Positions 7,824-15,455 of a stretch of DNA of 38,561 nucleotides are shown here, piece after piece; position 1 is the first letter of the stretch; every line of letters starts with the position of its first letter. This DNA is from Candidatus Poribacteria bacterium. Lineage in GTDB: Bacteria; Poribacteria; WGA-4E; WGA-3G. The DNA is taken from assembly GCA_022827185.1 (NCBI GenBank), contig JAJDTM010000012.1, forward strand, positions 1-38,561, in the 5' to 3' direction. Under the pieces are notes generated by a model, which was given only the letters and a program-made list of their open reading frames with translations, was not told the origin of the DNA and searched no databases. A program made the translations under genes and the position numbers.

Positions 7824-8601
7824 TAGGGTTAGGTAGCACGCGAAAATATGCAATGAAGATCTCAGGTGTTATACCGATTCCTAAGCACGTGATATCTTCA
7901 TGCGGTTCTACCTTTGTAATAGACATGCGTTTGATCCAATTGTCTGGAAGTCCAATTGCTCGTTCCCCTATTCCACCACTGGTATATCCGATTTCTGCTT
8001 GCCCTTGGTTAAACCACTTTCCAGGTTTACTGGAACTGTGCCAATATGCCGTGATCCTGTCGCCTGACTTGAAAGTTTCTGCCTGTGTAAAATTCCCCGG
8101 TTTATCGTCATCACCGATATGGCGAAGATATCTGTCTGGTCGAGATGAAGTATAGGCACAAGTAAACGGGACTATCTGTGGTGCCTCCTGCCATTTACCA
8201 TCAATCCACTTCCACATTATATGAGTCTTAAATGGGGACCCTGAGGTGGATTTCCTCGTGGGGTTAGCCATGATATGAAAGATCGCAAGTTCATCCAGTC
8301 TACTCATTCCCTTAATTTCAAGGATTTCATGATTTTCTGCGATTGTGAAAGATGCCGGATACCGCTGTGCACCAATTGGAATGGAAAGTTTCTTCTTTTC
8401 CCGCAGTTCGCCTGTATCAACTGCCAATTCCAAGACGTTGTCCTTGAGTTCAAAATTGGCAACTTTTGAATTTGCTGGAAGGACCCAATAAACGGTTATC
8501 ATGTCTGCTAAGCGCGAGATCGCATATTCATCTTCGTTAGATCTCCCGCAACTTACAAGTAGCAATCCAACGATGCTTATCAAAACTATTTGCAGCTTCA
8601 T
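7816..8601 (-). CDS. Lipoprotein, unknown function
   Basis: 261 residues. The N-terminus MKLQIVLISIVGLLLVSCG carries a clear lipobox (L-L-V-S-C), and AGGAGG lies 6 bases before the ATG. The mature part looks beta-rich with several Trp and Pro (ITAYWHSSSKPGKWFNQG, IMWKWIDGKWQEAP). No catalytic motif is visible. It sits between thyA (12 bases upstream) and the small protein that overlaps its stop, so an exported lipoprotein is embedded in a nucleotide-metabolism operon. Whether this is a functional link or chance is unknown. Confidence 0.8.
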   Translation of the reverse strand: MKLQIVLISIVGLLLVSCGRSNEDEYAISRLADMITVYWVLPANSKVANFELKDNVLELAVDTGELREKKKLSIPIGAQRYPASFTIAENHEILEIKGMSRLDELAIFHIMANPTRKSTSGSPFKTHIMWKWIDGKWQEAPQIVPFTCAYTSSRPDRYLRHIGDDDKPGNFTQAETFKSGDRITAYWHSSSKPGKWFNQGQAEIGYTSGGIGERAIGLPDNWIKRMSITKVEPHEDITCLGIGITPEIFIAYFRVLPNPNE

Positions 8602-8613
8602 GTTTGCCTCCTC

Positions 8614-9411
8614 TTAGACAATCATAGGTGCGCGGATCGCATCGTGATGTTGATAATTCTCTAACTGAATGTGCTGCATCTTAAAGGCATCAATTGATTT
8701 GATTTTCGGATTCAATACAAGTCGCGGGAGCGGATACGGACTTCGCTTCAATTGGGTCTGAACTGCTTCAAGGTGTTCGTGATAGATGTGCGCATCGCCT
8801 AAAGTGTGAATGAATTCATAAGGCGTTAAACCTGTTACCTGAGCGACCATGTGTAGCAAGAGCGAATACGATGCGATATTAAAGGGGACACCTAAGAACA
8901 TATCACAGCTCGGCTGATACATCTGCACTGACAACTTATCGTCTGCGACAAGGAACTGAAAGCACATGTGGCATGGTGTCAGTGCCATCTCATCTAATTC
9001 GGCTGGGTTCCACGCCGTAACAATGAGTTTACGGCTATGCGGGGTTGTTTGGAGCTGTTCAATGACTTTAGCTAACTGATCAATCGTGCCATTTTCCGTT
9101 TTCCAGCTTCGCCACTGGACACCGTATATCCGCCCCAGAGCACCTTCACGTCCCCATGCTTCAGCGTTTGCGTTCCACACCGGTGTGCCGAGTTTTTGAA
9201 ACTGTTCGACGTGATCGTAACCGCGCAAGAAGCCTAAAAGTTCTGCTTTTACTGACCGAAACGCGAGTTGTTTGGTCGTCACGGCAGGAAACCCGTCTTC
9301 CATGTTATATCGCATTTGCATACCGAAGAGTGCCCGCGTTACGCCGTTTCTGCCCTCGCGATCAACACCCGTATCCAATATCTGCTGAAGTCCTTCAAGG
9401 TATTGTTTCAT
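8614..9411 (-). CDS. thyA: Thymidylate synthase with an altered phosphate-binding site
   Basis: 265 residues, collinear with E. coli ThyA. It methylates dUMP to dTMP using methylene-tetrahydrofolate. Present: the catalytic Cys of LTPCHMCFQF (C147), the PFNIASY loop (N178), GDAHIYHEH (H208, Y210), and the C-terminal APMIV. Changed: the almost invariant Arg of the YQRS-x-D motif (E. coli R166), which binds the dUMP phosphate and orients the Cys, is Pro here (YQPSCDMF, P167, codon CCG at 8913-8911). The second of two consecutive arginines (E. coli R127) is Lys (HSRK). The enzyme may have a shifted substrate or low activity, or the base may be a sequencing error. The SD is weak. Confidence 0.92.
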   Translation of the reverse strand: MKQYLEGLQQILDTGVDREGRNGVTRALFGMQMRYNMEDGFPAVTTKQLAFRSVKAELLGFLRGYDHVEQFQKLGTPVWNANAEAWGREGALGRIYGVQWRSWKTENGTIDQLAKVIEQLQTTPHSRKLIVTAWNPAELDEMALTPCHMCFQFLVADDKLSVQMYQPSCDMFLGVPFNIASYSLLLHMVAQVTGLTPYEFIHTLGDAHIYHEHLEAVQTQLKRSPYPLPRLVLNPKIKSIDAFKMQHIQLENYQHHDAIRAPMIV

Positions 9412-9473
9412 GACTACTCATTACCAGTGTTTACACGGGTCCCTCTCCTACAAGATTACTCCGGTACATAAAA

Positions 9474-9911
9474 CTACCGATCAGTGCTGCCAAACCCACC
9501 TCTTGAGGTGTTAGACATTTGTTCAACCTCGTTCCACTCTGGCGTGTCCACGCGCACAAAAACCCCTTGTGCAATCCGGCTGCCTCTCTCAACATTCACG
9601 ATCTCGTCTGTGAAATTATAGACTTGGATTTTCAGTTCGTCTTCTTCACCACAGTAGTCGTTATCAACGATACCGACACCCTGCGCCATCATCAACCCCA
9701 ATTTACGAGGGGTGCTGCTCCGCAGGCATATCATTAGCATATAGCCGGGCGGTGTTTCGACGATAACATTTGCGGGAATCAAGATAATGGACTGCGGCGC
9801 AATCTGTGCTGATTCGCGACAGATTAAATCGAAACCTACGGACCCCGCCGTTTCGTATTTCGGCAAGGGAAGCGTTTTATCTATGCGTTTGATATTAACT
9901 TTCATCGACAT
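9474..9911 (-). CDS. dut: dUTP diphosphatase (trimeric dUTPase)
   Basis: 145 residues from the ATG at 9911; the start overlaps the upstream stop as TAATG, implying coupling. It hydrolyses dUTP to dUMP, the substrate of ThyA encoded next. The five family motifs are readable: SVGFDLICR (1), CLRSSTPRKLG (2), GIVDNDYCGE with the catalytic Asp (3), RIAQGVFV (4) and TSRGGFGSTDR (5). Motif 3 has DYCGE where DYRGE is usual. The in-frame extension to 9941 lies inside the upstream gene and is not needed. Dut, ThyA and FolA together close the thymidylate cycle. Confidence 0.93.
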   Translation of the reverse strand: MSMKVNIKRIDKTLPLPKYETAGSVGFDLICRESAQIAPQSIILIPANVIVETPPGYMLMICLRSSTPRKLGLMMAQGVGIVDNDYCGEEDELKIQVYNFTDEIVNVERGSRIAQGVFVRVDTPEWNEVEQMSNTSRGGFGSTDR

Positions 9912-10795
9912 TAGGGTACCGCCACTCCTGCTACTTTGCATGCTATCCGATAGACTGAGGTGCTTGCCGTGATAAACAGCGTTTTCCAGTCATCGCCACC
10001 CCATGCTAAGTTTGCGGAACGCTCCGGGACGAGAATAATTCCGAGGTGCGCGCCGTCTGGTGCAAAGACCCAAATCCCGTTCGGACCGGTTAGATAGACG
10101 TTCCCTTGGACATCGACTTTCATACCGTCAGGTTTCCCGTTATCGCCTTCTTCTTCACCGAAGACACGACCGTTCGCAATTGTGCCGTCAGGTTGAACAT
10201 CAAATGCACGCACATGCATCCGTTCAGTGTCGTTAATATAGAGGATCGATTCGTCTGGTGAAAAGCAGATGCCGTTGGGTCTATCGAAGTCGTCAACGAG
10301 AAGCACCAGCGTCTCATAGTCGGGAGACAAGCGATAGACACCTTGAAAATCGAGTTCCTTTTCCGATTCGACCCCGTACGCTGCACTGAGTCCGTAGGGC
10401 GGATCTGTAAAATAGATGCTTCCGTCAGACTTCACTACAATATCGTTTGGACTGTTCAAGCGTTTACCTTGATAGTGGGAGGCGATTGTGAGGACCTCGC
10501 CATCCGCTGTTGTGAAGGATACTCGGCGGTTGGCGTGTTCACAGGCGAGCAGGTGTCCACCTTTATCATAGGTCAAGCCGTTTGACTTTCCGGAGGGTTC
10601 ACGGAAAATCGTCATTCCTGAGTCAGCATCCCATTTCCGCATCTTATTCGCAGGAATATCGCTGAAAAGTAAAAACTGTCCTGTCGCGTGCCAGAGCGGT
10701 CCCTCGGTAAATTGACAACCTGTTGCTATTTGTTCAATATCTGCCTTTGCGTCAACCAAATCTAACAAGTGCGCGTCGCGTACGTCAAGTGCCAT
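9911..10795 (-). CDS. SMP-30/gluconolactonase-family lactonase
   Basis: 294 residues, the usual length of the SMP-30/gluconolactonase/LRE six-bladed propeller. These are metal-dependent lactonases that open sugar lactones. Metal-ligand positions are visible: Glu of FTEGPLWH (E31), Asn of LNSPNDIVV (N117), Asn of DRPNGICFSPDES (N174) and Asp of GKPDGMKVD (D223). YFTDPPYGL (128-136) is also typical. No signal peptide, so cytoplasmic. The ATG at 10795 has AAAGGAA upstream. It is the first gene of the long minus-strand run and is stop-start coupled to dut. A palindrome directly upstream may control the whole run. Confidence 0.88.
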   Translation of the reverse strand: MALDVRDAHLLDLVDAKADIEQIATGCQFTEGPLWHATGQFLLFSDIPANKMRKWDADSGMTIFREPSGKSNGLTYDKGGHLLACEHANRRVSFTTADGEVLTIASHYQGKRLNSPNDIVVKSDGSIYFTDPPYGLSAAYGVESEKELDFQGVYRLSPDYETLVLLVDDFDRPNGICFSPDESILYINDTERMHVRAFDVQPDGTIANGRVFGEEEGDNGKPDGMKVDVQGNVYLTGPNGIWVFAPDGAHLGIILVPERSANLAWGGDDWKTLFITASTSVYRIACKVAGVAVP

Positions 10796-10807
10796 GTTTT
10801 CCTTTCA

Positions 10808-10830
10808 AATGTTACACCTAATGTAACATT
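10808..10830. promoter_or_regulatory. Perfect palindrome, likely operator upstream of the lactonase-dut-thyA-folA run
   Basis: Two exact 9-bp arms, aatgttaca (10808-10816) and tgtaacatt (10822-10830), are separated by 5 bases. The site ends 12 bases before the start codon at 10795, just upstream of the SD. A half-site gtgtaac recurs near 10921. This symmetry is typical of a dimeric repressor site; a hairpin in the mRNA leader is the alternative. I cannot name the regulator. Confidence 0.5.
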
Positions 10831-11007
10831 GCGTGTTGAAGTGTTCGTCTATAAACCCACGTCCTGTCGGGCTTTCTAAAGGATTTTTGATGATGAATCT
10901 CTGTTAGAAAAAAATTAAAAAGTGTAACGTTTTCCGTTTGGTATCACACCTAAAAGAACTGTTTGCGTTTTCTTCAGAGAAAGATGCAAGGTTAAAAGAA
11001 AATATCT

Positions 11008-11036
11008 TTGACAACTCTCTTAATTAATGTTAGCAT
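11008..11036 (+). promoter_or_regulatory. Sigma-70-like promoter on the plus strand
   Basis: TTGACA (11008-11013), 17 bases, TAGCAT (11031-11036). The nearest plus-strand gene begins at 11299, beyond the antisense strand of the tRNA gene, so the transcript would have a leader of about 255 bases. A GTGTGC-ctt-GCACAC hairpin follows at about 11074-11088. It could also make a short RNA. Apart from this, the palindrome and the tRNA, I see nothing in 10831-11109. Confidence 0.4.
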
Positions 11037-11109
11037 AATCTAAAATGGTAAGTATGGGGTTTCACGTGGCGATCGTGTGCCTTGCACACTGCCCATTTAA
11101 AGTAGAGAA

Positions 11110-11183
<74 letters not shown>

Positions 11184-11233
11184 ATAAAGGTTTCAAGAAC
11201 GAAATTGATGCGCATTTATAAATATCTCTAAAT

Positions 11234-11262
11234 ATTTTAACAGACGCAATATCTTTTGTCAA
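11234..11262 (-). promoter_or_regulatory. Sigma-70 promoter of the tRNA-Arg gene
   Basis: On the minus strand: TTGACA (11262-11257), 17 bases, TAAAAT (11239-11234). The expected start site is about 45 bases before the tRNA 5' end. A perfect -35 with near-consensus -10 at ideal spacing makes this one of the clearest promoters in the window. Confidence 0.65.
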
Positions 11263-11298
11263 GTTTTTTCAGGAAAAAATCTAAGGAGGGATATCAGG

Positions 11299-12420
11299 GT
11301 GAAACGTAAATTCAAACAATTTTCAATTCTCACAGTCTTGGTTGTCTTTTTGTTCAGTTTCGCGCCGGATATTGTAGAGAGTCGGCGTGGTGGACGGAGT
11401 TTCAGTCGTAGCCGGAGTTTTAGTCGCAGCTCAAGCCGACGGAGTTACAGTGCCCCGAAACGTTCCTATAGCACCACGCGGAGCCGAAGTAGCACCAGTC
11501 GATCTTATACAAGCCCGCGTTCCTCAACACGGACGACGCGAAGCGCAAGAAGCACCTATAGCAGGAGCAGTTCAGCGAGAACTACCGGCACACGTGCCAG
11601 CACGACAGCACGTCAAAAGCAGACCGCGACGAGCCGTGCCAAAGCAACGACCGCGACAAACCGAAATACGACGACGCGCAATGCATCTCGGAGCCAACAA
11701 CGCGCAACGACTGCACAAAATCGGAAGCAAGTGCGACAGCTCAAGGCGGAAAATCGCACTTTGAAGCGTCGAGTCAGGACAGCGGATCGACAAACTGCAC
11801 GTGCCCGCCGGAATCAACGTTCTACTATTAACATCAACAACTATGGTGGTTATTATCCTGTGATGGGGTATTCGATGTATAGTATGACCGCGGCGATGGC
11901 GTTTAACAACTTGATGTTCGGTATCTATTTTCATGACTACTATAACCATGCGATTCAGCGGAGTTACTTATGGCACTATCACCATCGAAATTATGACCGG
12001 TCGCATTGGAGTGCCGAGAAGCAAGCGGAATATGAGTTCTATAGGGATTACTACGAAAACCAAGGTGTCGAACCTAACTCGAATTACGTGGATCCCGGGA
12101 CAAATCGAGATGAAGACTACGTGGCGAGTTACGTTGAAGAAAATCCAGATGAGTTTTATGGTGATGGCGCGGAGGTTTACACTGTTGACGAACTCCCTGA
12201 TGAGGCGGCAATAAAACAGGAACTTCTCGCAGCTGCTGGCGAGACACCGACAGTCACAACACCGACTACGACAACACCTCAAACGCGTGCGCCACCGGCT
12301 ACCCGTACCGTTTATGTTGAGAAGAAGACATCCGGTGCAACGTGGTTTCTCCTTATCTTTGGAAGTCTCCTTGTTGTTGGTGTTATTATGTTAGTCATGT
12401 ATAACAAAGGTTATTTTTAG
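11299..12420 (+). CDS. Exported Arg/Ser-rich protein with a C-terminal membrane anchor
   Basis: 373 residues. The start is GTG at 11299, with AAGGAGGG 8 bases upstream. Order of parts: signal peptide (1-28); an Arg/Ser/Thr low-complexity region (about 29-145) rich in SRS and RSS steps; a basic heptad-like stretch (RKQVRQLKAENRTLKRRVR, about 147-175); a Tyr/His/Met-rich segment with YGGYYPVMGYSMYSM and DYYNHAIQRSYLWHYHHRNYD; an acidic linker; a Thr/Pro stretch; and one hydrophobic helix (FLLIFGSLLVVGVIMLVMY) near the C-terminus. The basic repeat may bind polyanions. No known family recognised. It forms an operon with the next gene, 8 bases apart. Confidence 0.8.
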   Translation: MKRKFKQFSILTVLVVFLFSFAPDIVESRRGGRSFSRSRSFSRSSSRRSYSAPKRSYSTTRSRSSTSRSYTSPRSSTRTTRSARSTYSRSSSARTTGTRASTTARQKQTATSRAKATTATNRNTTTRNASRSQQRATTAQNRKQVRQLKAENRTLKRRVRTADRQTARARRNQRSTININNYGGYYPVMGYSMYSMTAAMAFNNLMFGIYFHDYYNHAIQRSYLWHYHHRNYDRSHWSAEKQAEYEFYRDYYENQGVEPNSNYVDPGTNRDEDYVASYVEENPDEFYGDGAEVYTVDELPDEAAIKQELLAAAGETPTVTTPTTTTPQTRAPPATRTVYVEKKTSGATWFLLIFGSLLVVGVIMLVMYNKGYF

Positions 12421-12428
12421 GTGGTGGT

Positions 12429-13052
12429 ATGGCACTATTTGGTAGAAAAAGCGGGAAATCTCTGTTCGGTAAAAAGAAAGAGACCGAACCGAAAAAACCG
12501 GAACGGCATGAATTGGTTGACATCCCGATTGACAGCATGATTGAGCTCTCCGACATCATTACCTATGAAGAGACGGGAGATACTTCGCGTGCTTTCAAAC
12601 TTGTCACACGAAAAAAGTATGAAGGCGACAGTCTACGTCGTTATATGTATCATATCCGTGATGCTGAAGAAGAGGTAGTGGTCGGTGTTGATCATATCCC
12701 AGGCACTAAGGACGAATACGAGATTTCCCGGTGGATTGTTGATGATGAATGTGAACTCGGCGATCCACTACCTGACGCTATGACGCTCTATTATCCTGAT
12801 CCCGATAATGAAGATGAGGATATCGCTGTTGAATACAGCCGACAGGATATTGTAAATGCGACCCTCACTGTTAGGGATGCCAAAGGCGAAGAAAAATTCG
12901 AGGTAGAACTCCACGAATACGCCAGTGATGCGGATGATTTCATGTCTATTGAGCTGTGCGGGGATTGGCTCACTTTCTACACGGGTGTACTCATAAACCG
13001 TTCTGATATAGAAATCTACCCGGCAATGGAACCACAGCCTGAACGCAAGTAA
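12429..13052 (+). CDS. Acidic cytoplasmic protein, unknown function
   Basis: 207 residues. A short basic head (MALFGRKSGKSLFGKKK) is followed by an acidic alpha/beta body with several aromatic-acidic blocks (MTLYYPDPDNEDED, IELCGDWLTFYTG). No signal peptide or membrane helix. It begins 8 bases after the Arg/Ser-rich membrane protein, with GGTGGT as a modest SD, so the two probably work together: one across the membrane, one in the cytoplasm. The GRKSGKSLFGKKK head might contact membrane lipid or nucleic acid. I do not recognise the family. Confidence 0.8.
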   Translation: MALFGRKSGKSLFGKKKETEPKKPERHELVDIPIDSMIELSDIITYEETGDTSRAFKLVTRKKYEGDSLRRYMYHIRDAEEEVVVGVDHIPGTKDEYEISRWIVDDECELGDPLPDAMTLYYPDPDNEDEDIAVEYSRQDIVNATLTVRDAKGEEKFEVELHEYASDADDFMSIELCGDWLTFYTGVLINRSDIEIYPAMEPQPERK

Positions 13053-13071
13053 GTTTTGTTTCTGATCTATT

Positions 13072-13103
13072 CATAAGGCGAGGTTCTCCTGCCTCGTCTT
13101 ATG
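13072..13103 (+). terminator. Hairpin between the RS-protein operon and the accessory island
   Basis: CATAAGGCGAGG (13072-13083) pairs with CCTCGTCTTATG (13092-13103) with one G-U pair and an 8-base loop. No T-run follows, so it may be an attenuating or mRNA-protecting hairpin rather than a full intrinsic terminator. It marks a plausible boundary before the gene at 13136. Confidence 0.4.
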
Positions 13104-13135
13104 TCGCGTGTAGTTACAACAGATGGTGATATGAA

Positions 13136-13603
13136 ATGAATATACTCGAGATGACTGATGCTGAAGTTTATGAACACAGTATTAAAACCCTGACAGAATG
13201 CTTTGGGCTTGCTGGTGCTACGCGGTTTCTTCAGATATGCCAACCCCACAAGGATGAGGTCAGTGGGACCGAGCAAAAACTCTCTGCTCTTGAGATGGAA
13301 GAGATTCGTGAGAAGGTATACAAGGCATACGCGGCAAAGTACCCAGCGTCTATAAAAGGACGCAACCAGAAAATGACCAAACGGTCTGATATTGCGTTTT
13401 ATGAACTCGGTCTTAAAGCACTTTCGGACGCTCTCGGCCCCGTTGGAATGGCACGCTTTATCAGAATACGCAAACCAAGCACTATCGATTATACTGCAGA
13501 ACGTCATAAGTGGCTTGATAAACTTGATAAGGACACAATCTTGGCAGGAGTTCAGCGAGCAGAGCAGGAATATTTGGAAGAACAAGTAAAGGGGACAAAA
13601 TAG
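13136..13603 (+). CDS. Small protein made of two tandem copies of one unit, unknown function
   Basis: 155 residues containing the same unit twice: VYEHSIKTLTECFGLAGATRF (residues about 10-31) and FYELGLKALSDALGPVGMARF (about 88-108), each followed by a helical tail with charged residues. Single-unit proteins of this kind (a Y-E-x-x-K-A-L-x-x-A-L-G helix then RF) are common as small hypotheticals, sometimes beside toxins; this is from memory. The stop is 13 bases before the methyltransferase start, so the two are probably co-transcribed. A DNA-binding or antitoxin role is possible but unproven. Confidence 0.75.
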   Translation: MNILEMTDAEVYEHSIKTLTECFGLAGATRFLQICQPHKDEVSGTEQKLSALEMEEIREKVYKAYAAKYPASIKGRNQKMTKRSDIAFYELGLKALSDALGPVGMARFIRIRKPSTIDYTAERHKWLDKLDKDTILAGVQRAEQEYLEEQVKGTK

Positions 13604-13616
13604 GCCGAAACTTGAT

Positions 13617-15422
13617 ATGTCAAGACAGCACGAAAACACTATCACAACGAAATTGGTAGACATCCTCAACAGGATGCGGAGCACTTGGAGCCTTGCGGAG
13701 CAAACACGTCCTTTCAAAAACAATCAGAAATGTCCCGATGTCTTTGTAACTGAACTGGGTCGTGAACCCGTCGTTATTGAAGTAAAACTTGATGGCATAA
13801 GCCCCAATATCCGCGGTGAAGCCCAAGCGAGGCAACACCTCGGTGAAGAACTCTCGCCTGCCCCGAATATGGCTGCAGAGACGCTTACCACTGCGATGGC
13901 ACTCCGCATCCCTGCTCGCTTCCTACACGTTGAACGTAGAGACTTAGAACAAGAACTCCAACAGGCGAATGATATTCACTATGTGCTCCTGAGTAAAGAT
14001 GGATCGGAAACCAACAGATTCCCGGATAAAGGATGGGCGGAAGGTACAATCGGCGATGTTGCGATGGCTCTCCAACTTGGTGCAACGCCGAATTCGAGAA
14101 TTCAGAAAGCTGCTGCACTGTTAGAATACCGCGTCAACCAAGCAGCACTTCTGTTAGAAGCCGCAATCGCAACGCGTCCGAGCATCGGCGCAGCGATTGG
14201 TGAAATCCTGCACCAACAACCGGGCGAGCAGACTTCGCGGATGGCGATGCTGATTATTACCAACGCTTTCGTTTTTCAGAGCTCCCTCGCCGGTAAGCCC
14301 GAAATGGAACAGGTTTCATCGCTTGCTCAACTCACAGTAGATGACGACACACCTATCAAGTATAGCGACGTACTGAAAGATTGGAATATTATTCGCGAGG
14401 TCAACTACCGGCATATCTTCGATGTGGCTAACCAACTTGTACACGCCATCGCAACCGATGACAAATTGGTCGGTAGCGTCCTGTCTATCCTCTGTCGCGC
14501 AGCACACGAACTGGTCAGTGGCGGTATCGCCCAGGTCCATGAGTTAGCAGGCATCGTTTTTCAACGCCTCATCATTGATCGGAAGTATATTAAGGCAAAC
14601 TATACCCGCCCTGAAGCCGTAGCCCTATTGTCAGTATTGGCACTTCCTATGGTGCATCAAGGCAACGTTGACGTCCATAAATTAAAGGTAGCGGATTTTG
14701 CATGCGGTACTGGTGCCCTTCTCAACGGCGTATACCAGCGTATTCTCAGCATACACGAACAGACAGGCGGTATCGGGGCGGATATACACGGTAATATGAT
14801 GGAACATAACATCGGTGGGTGTGATATTATGCCGAACGCGAGTCATCTCACCGCTTCGCTCCTCACCAGCACCTATCCCGATAAGAAGATCGGGCGGACC
14901 CGGATTCATACACTCCCTTATGGAAAACAGGCAGATGACAGTTATGCCCTCGGTGCGCTGGATCTGCTCAATGCGCCTGAGCAAATACAAATATTCTATC
15001 TCATGGAGAATGAGGCACAGCAAGTCGGCGGTGAAGGGGATGCCACTGTCAACCGGCAAGACACATTTCGACATCGTGAGTTCGATATTGTAGTGGAGAA
15101 TCCGCCCTTCAGCAAACCGAACGCTGATAGTAGCAGCAGTATCCCGAAACCCGTGTTTGAAGGGAGCGAACGAAGCGAAGAGGATACATCTGCAATGCGG
15201 CGCGCCCTCCGAAAAGAAGACATCAGCGTCGCCAATGGGCAAGCCGGACTTGCCTCCTACTTCGTTGATTTAGCTGACAGAATGCTCAAATCAAACGGAA
15301 AATCAACAATGGGTTTCATTCTACCGGCGACAGCCCTCGCCTCTCCGCATTGGCAAAAGGTTCGGGATCTATGGGCGACTGAATATCACGACGTGATTGT
15401 GATTACGATTGCGGATGCCTAA
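13617..15422 (+). CDS. Type IIG-like restriction-modification protein, N-terminal part (nuclease + N6-adenine methyltransferase)
   Basis: 601 residues up to an in-frame TAA. The N-terminus has a PD-(D/E)xK nuclease signature: CPD (39-41) and VVIEVKLD (E55, K57). Then come a helical linker and an N6-adenine DNA methyltransferase core with motif I VADFACGTG (358-366) and motif IV NPPF (495-498). The frame continues past the stop into the ORF at 15456 with no shift, and the break falls inside the methyltransferase fold (after VIVITIADA). One nonsense change has therefore split a protein of about 983 residues. As it stands the fragment lacks the target-recognition half and is probably inactive unless the stop is suppressed, complemented by the second half, or is a sequencing error. 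No strong SD is seen. Confidence 0.85.
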   Translation: MSRQHENTITTKLVDILNRMRSTWSLAEQTRPFKNNQKCPDVFVTELGREPVVIEVKLDGISPNIRGEAQARQHLGEELSPAPNMAAETLTTAMALRIPARFLHVERRDLEQELQQANDIHYVLLSKDGSETNRFPDKGWAEGTIGDVAMALQLGATPNSRIQKAAALLEYRVNQAALLLEAAIATRPSIGAAIGEILHQQPGEQTSRMAMLIITNAFVFQSSLAGKPEMEQVSSLAQLTVDDDTPIKYSDVLKDWNIIREVNYRHIFDVANQLVHAIATDDKLVGSVLSILCRAAHELVSGGIAQVHELAGIVFQRLIIDRKYIKANYTRPEAVALLSVLALPMVHQGNVDVHKLKVADFACGTGALLNGVYQRILSIHEQTGGIGADIHGNMMEHNIGGCDIMPNASHLTASLLTSTYPDKKIGRTRIHTLPYGKQADDSYALGALDLLNAPEQIQIFYLMENEAQQVGGEGDATVNRQDTFRHREFDIVVENPPFSKPNADSSSSIPKPVFEGSERSEEDTSAMRRALRKEDISVANGQAGLASYFVDLADRMLKSNGKSTMGFILPATALASPHWQKVRDLWATEYHDVIVITIADA

Positions 15423-15455
15423 ATTTCCAATTGCACCTTTTCTTCCGATACGGGG

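Noticed and set aside
13067..13723. 218-residue minus-strand ORF
   Set aside because: Antisense to the tandem-unit protein and the methyltransferase start, both of which show real motifs; the antisense product is Cys/Phe/Leu-rich with no SD.
14682..15242. 186-residue minus-strand ORF
   Set aside because: Antisense to methyltransferase motifs I and IV; no recognisable protein features.
15417..15425. Programmed stop-codon readthrough or selenocysteine/pyrrolysine
   Set aside because: The stop is TAA, not TGA or TAG, and no typical readthrough context or hairpin follows; mutation or base error is simpler.
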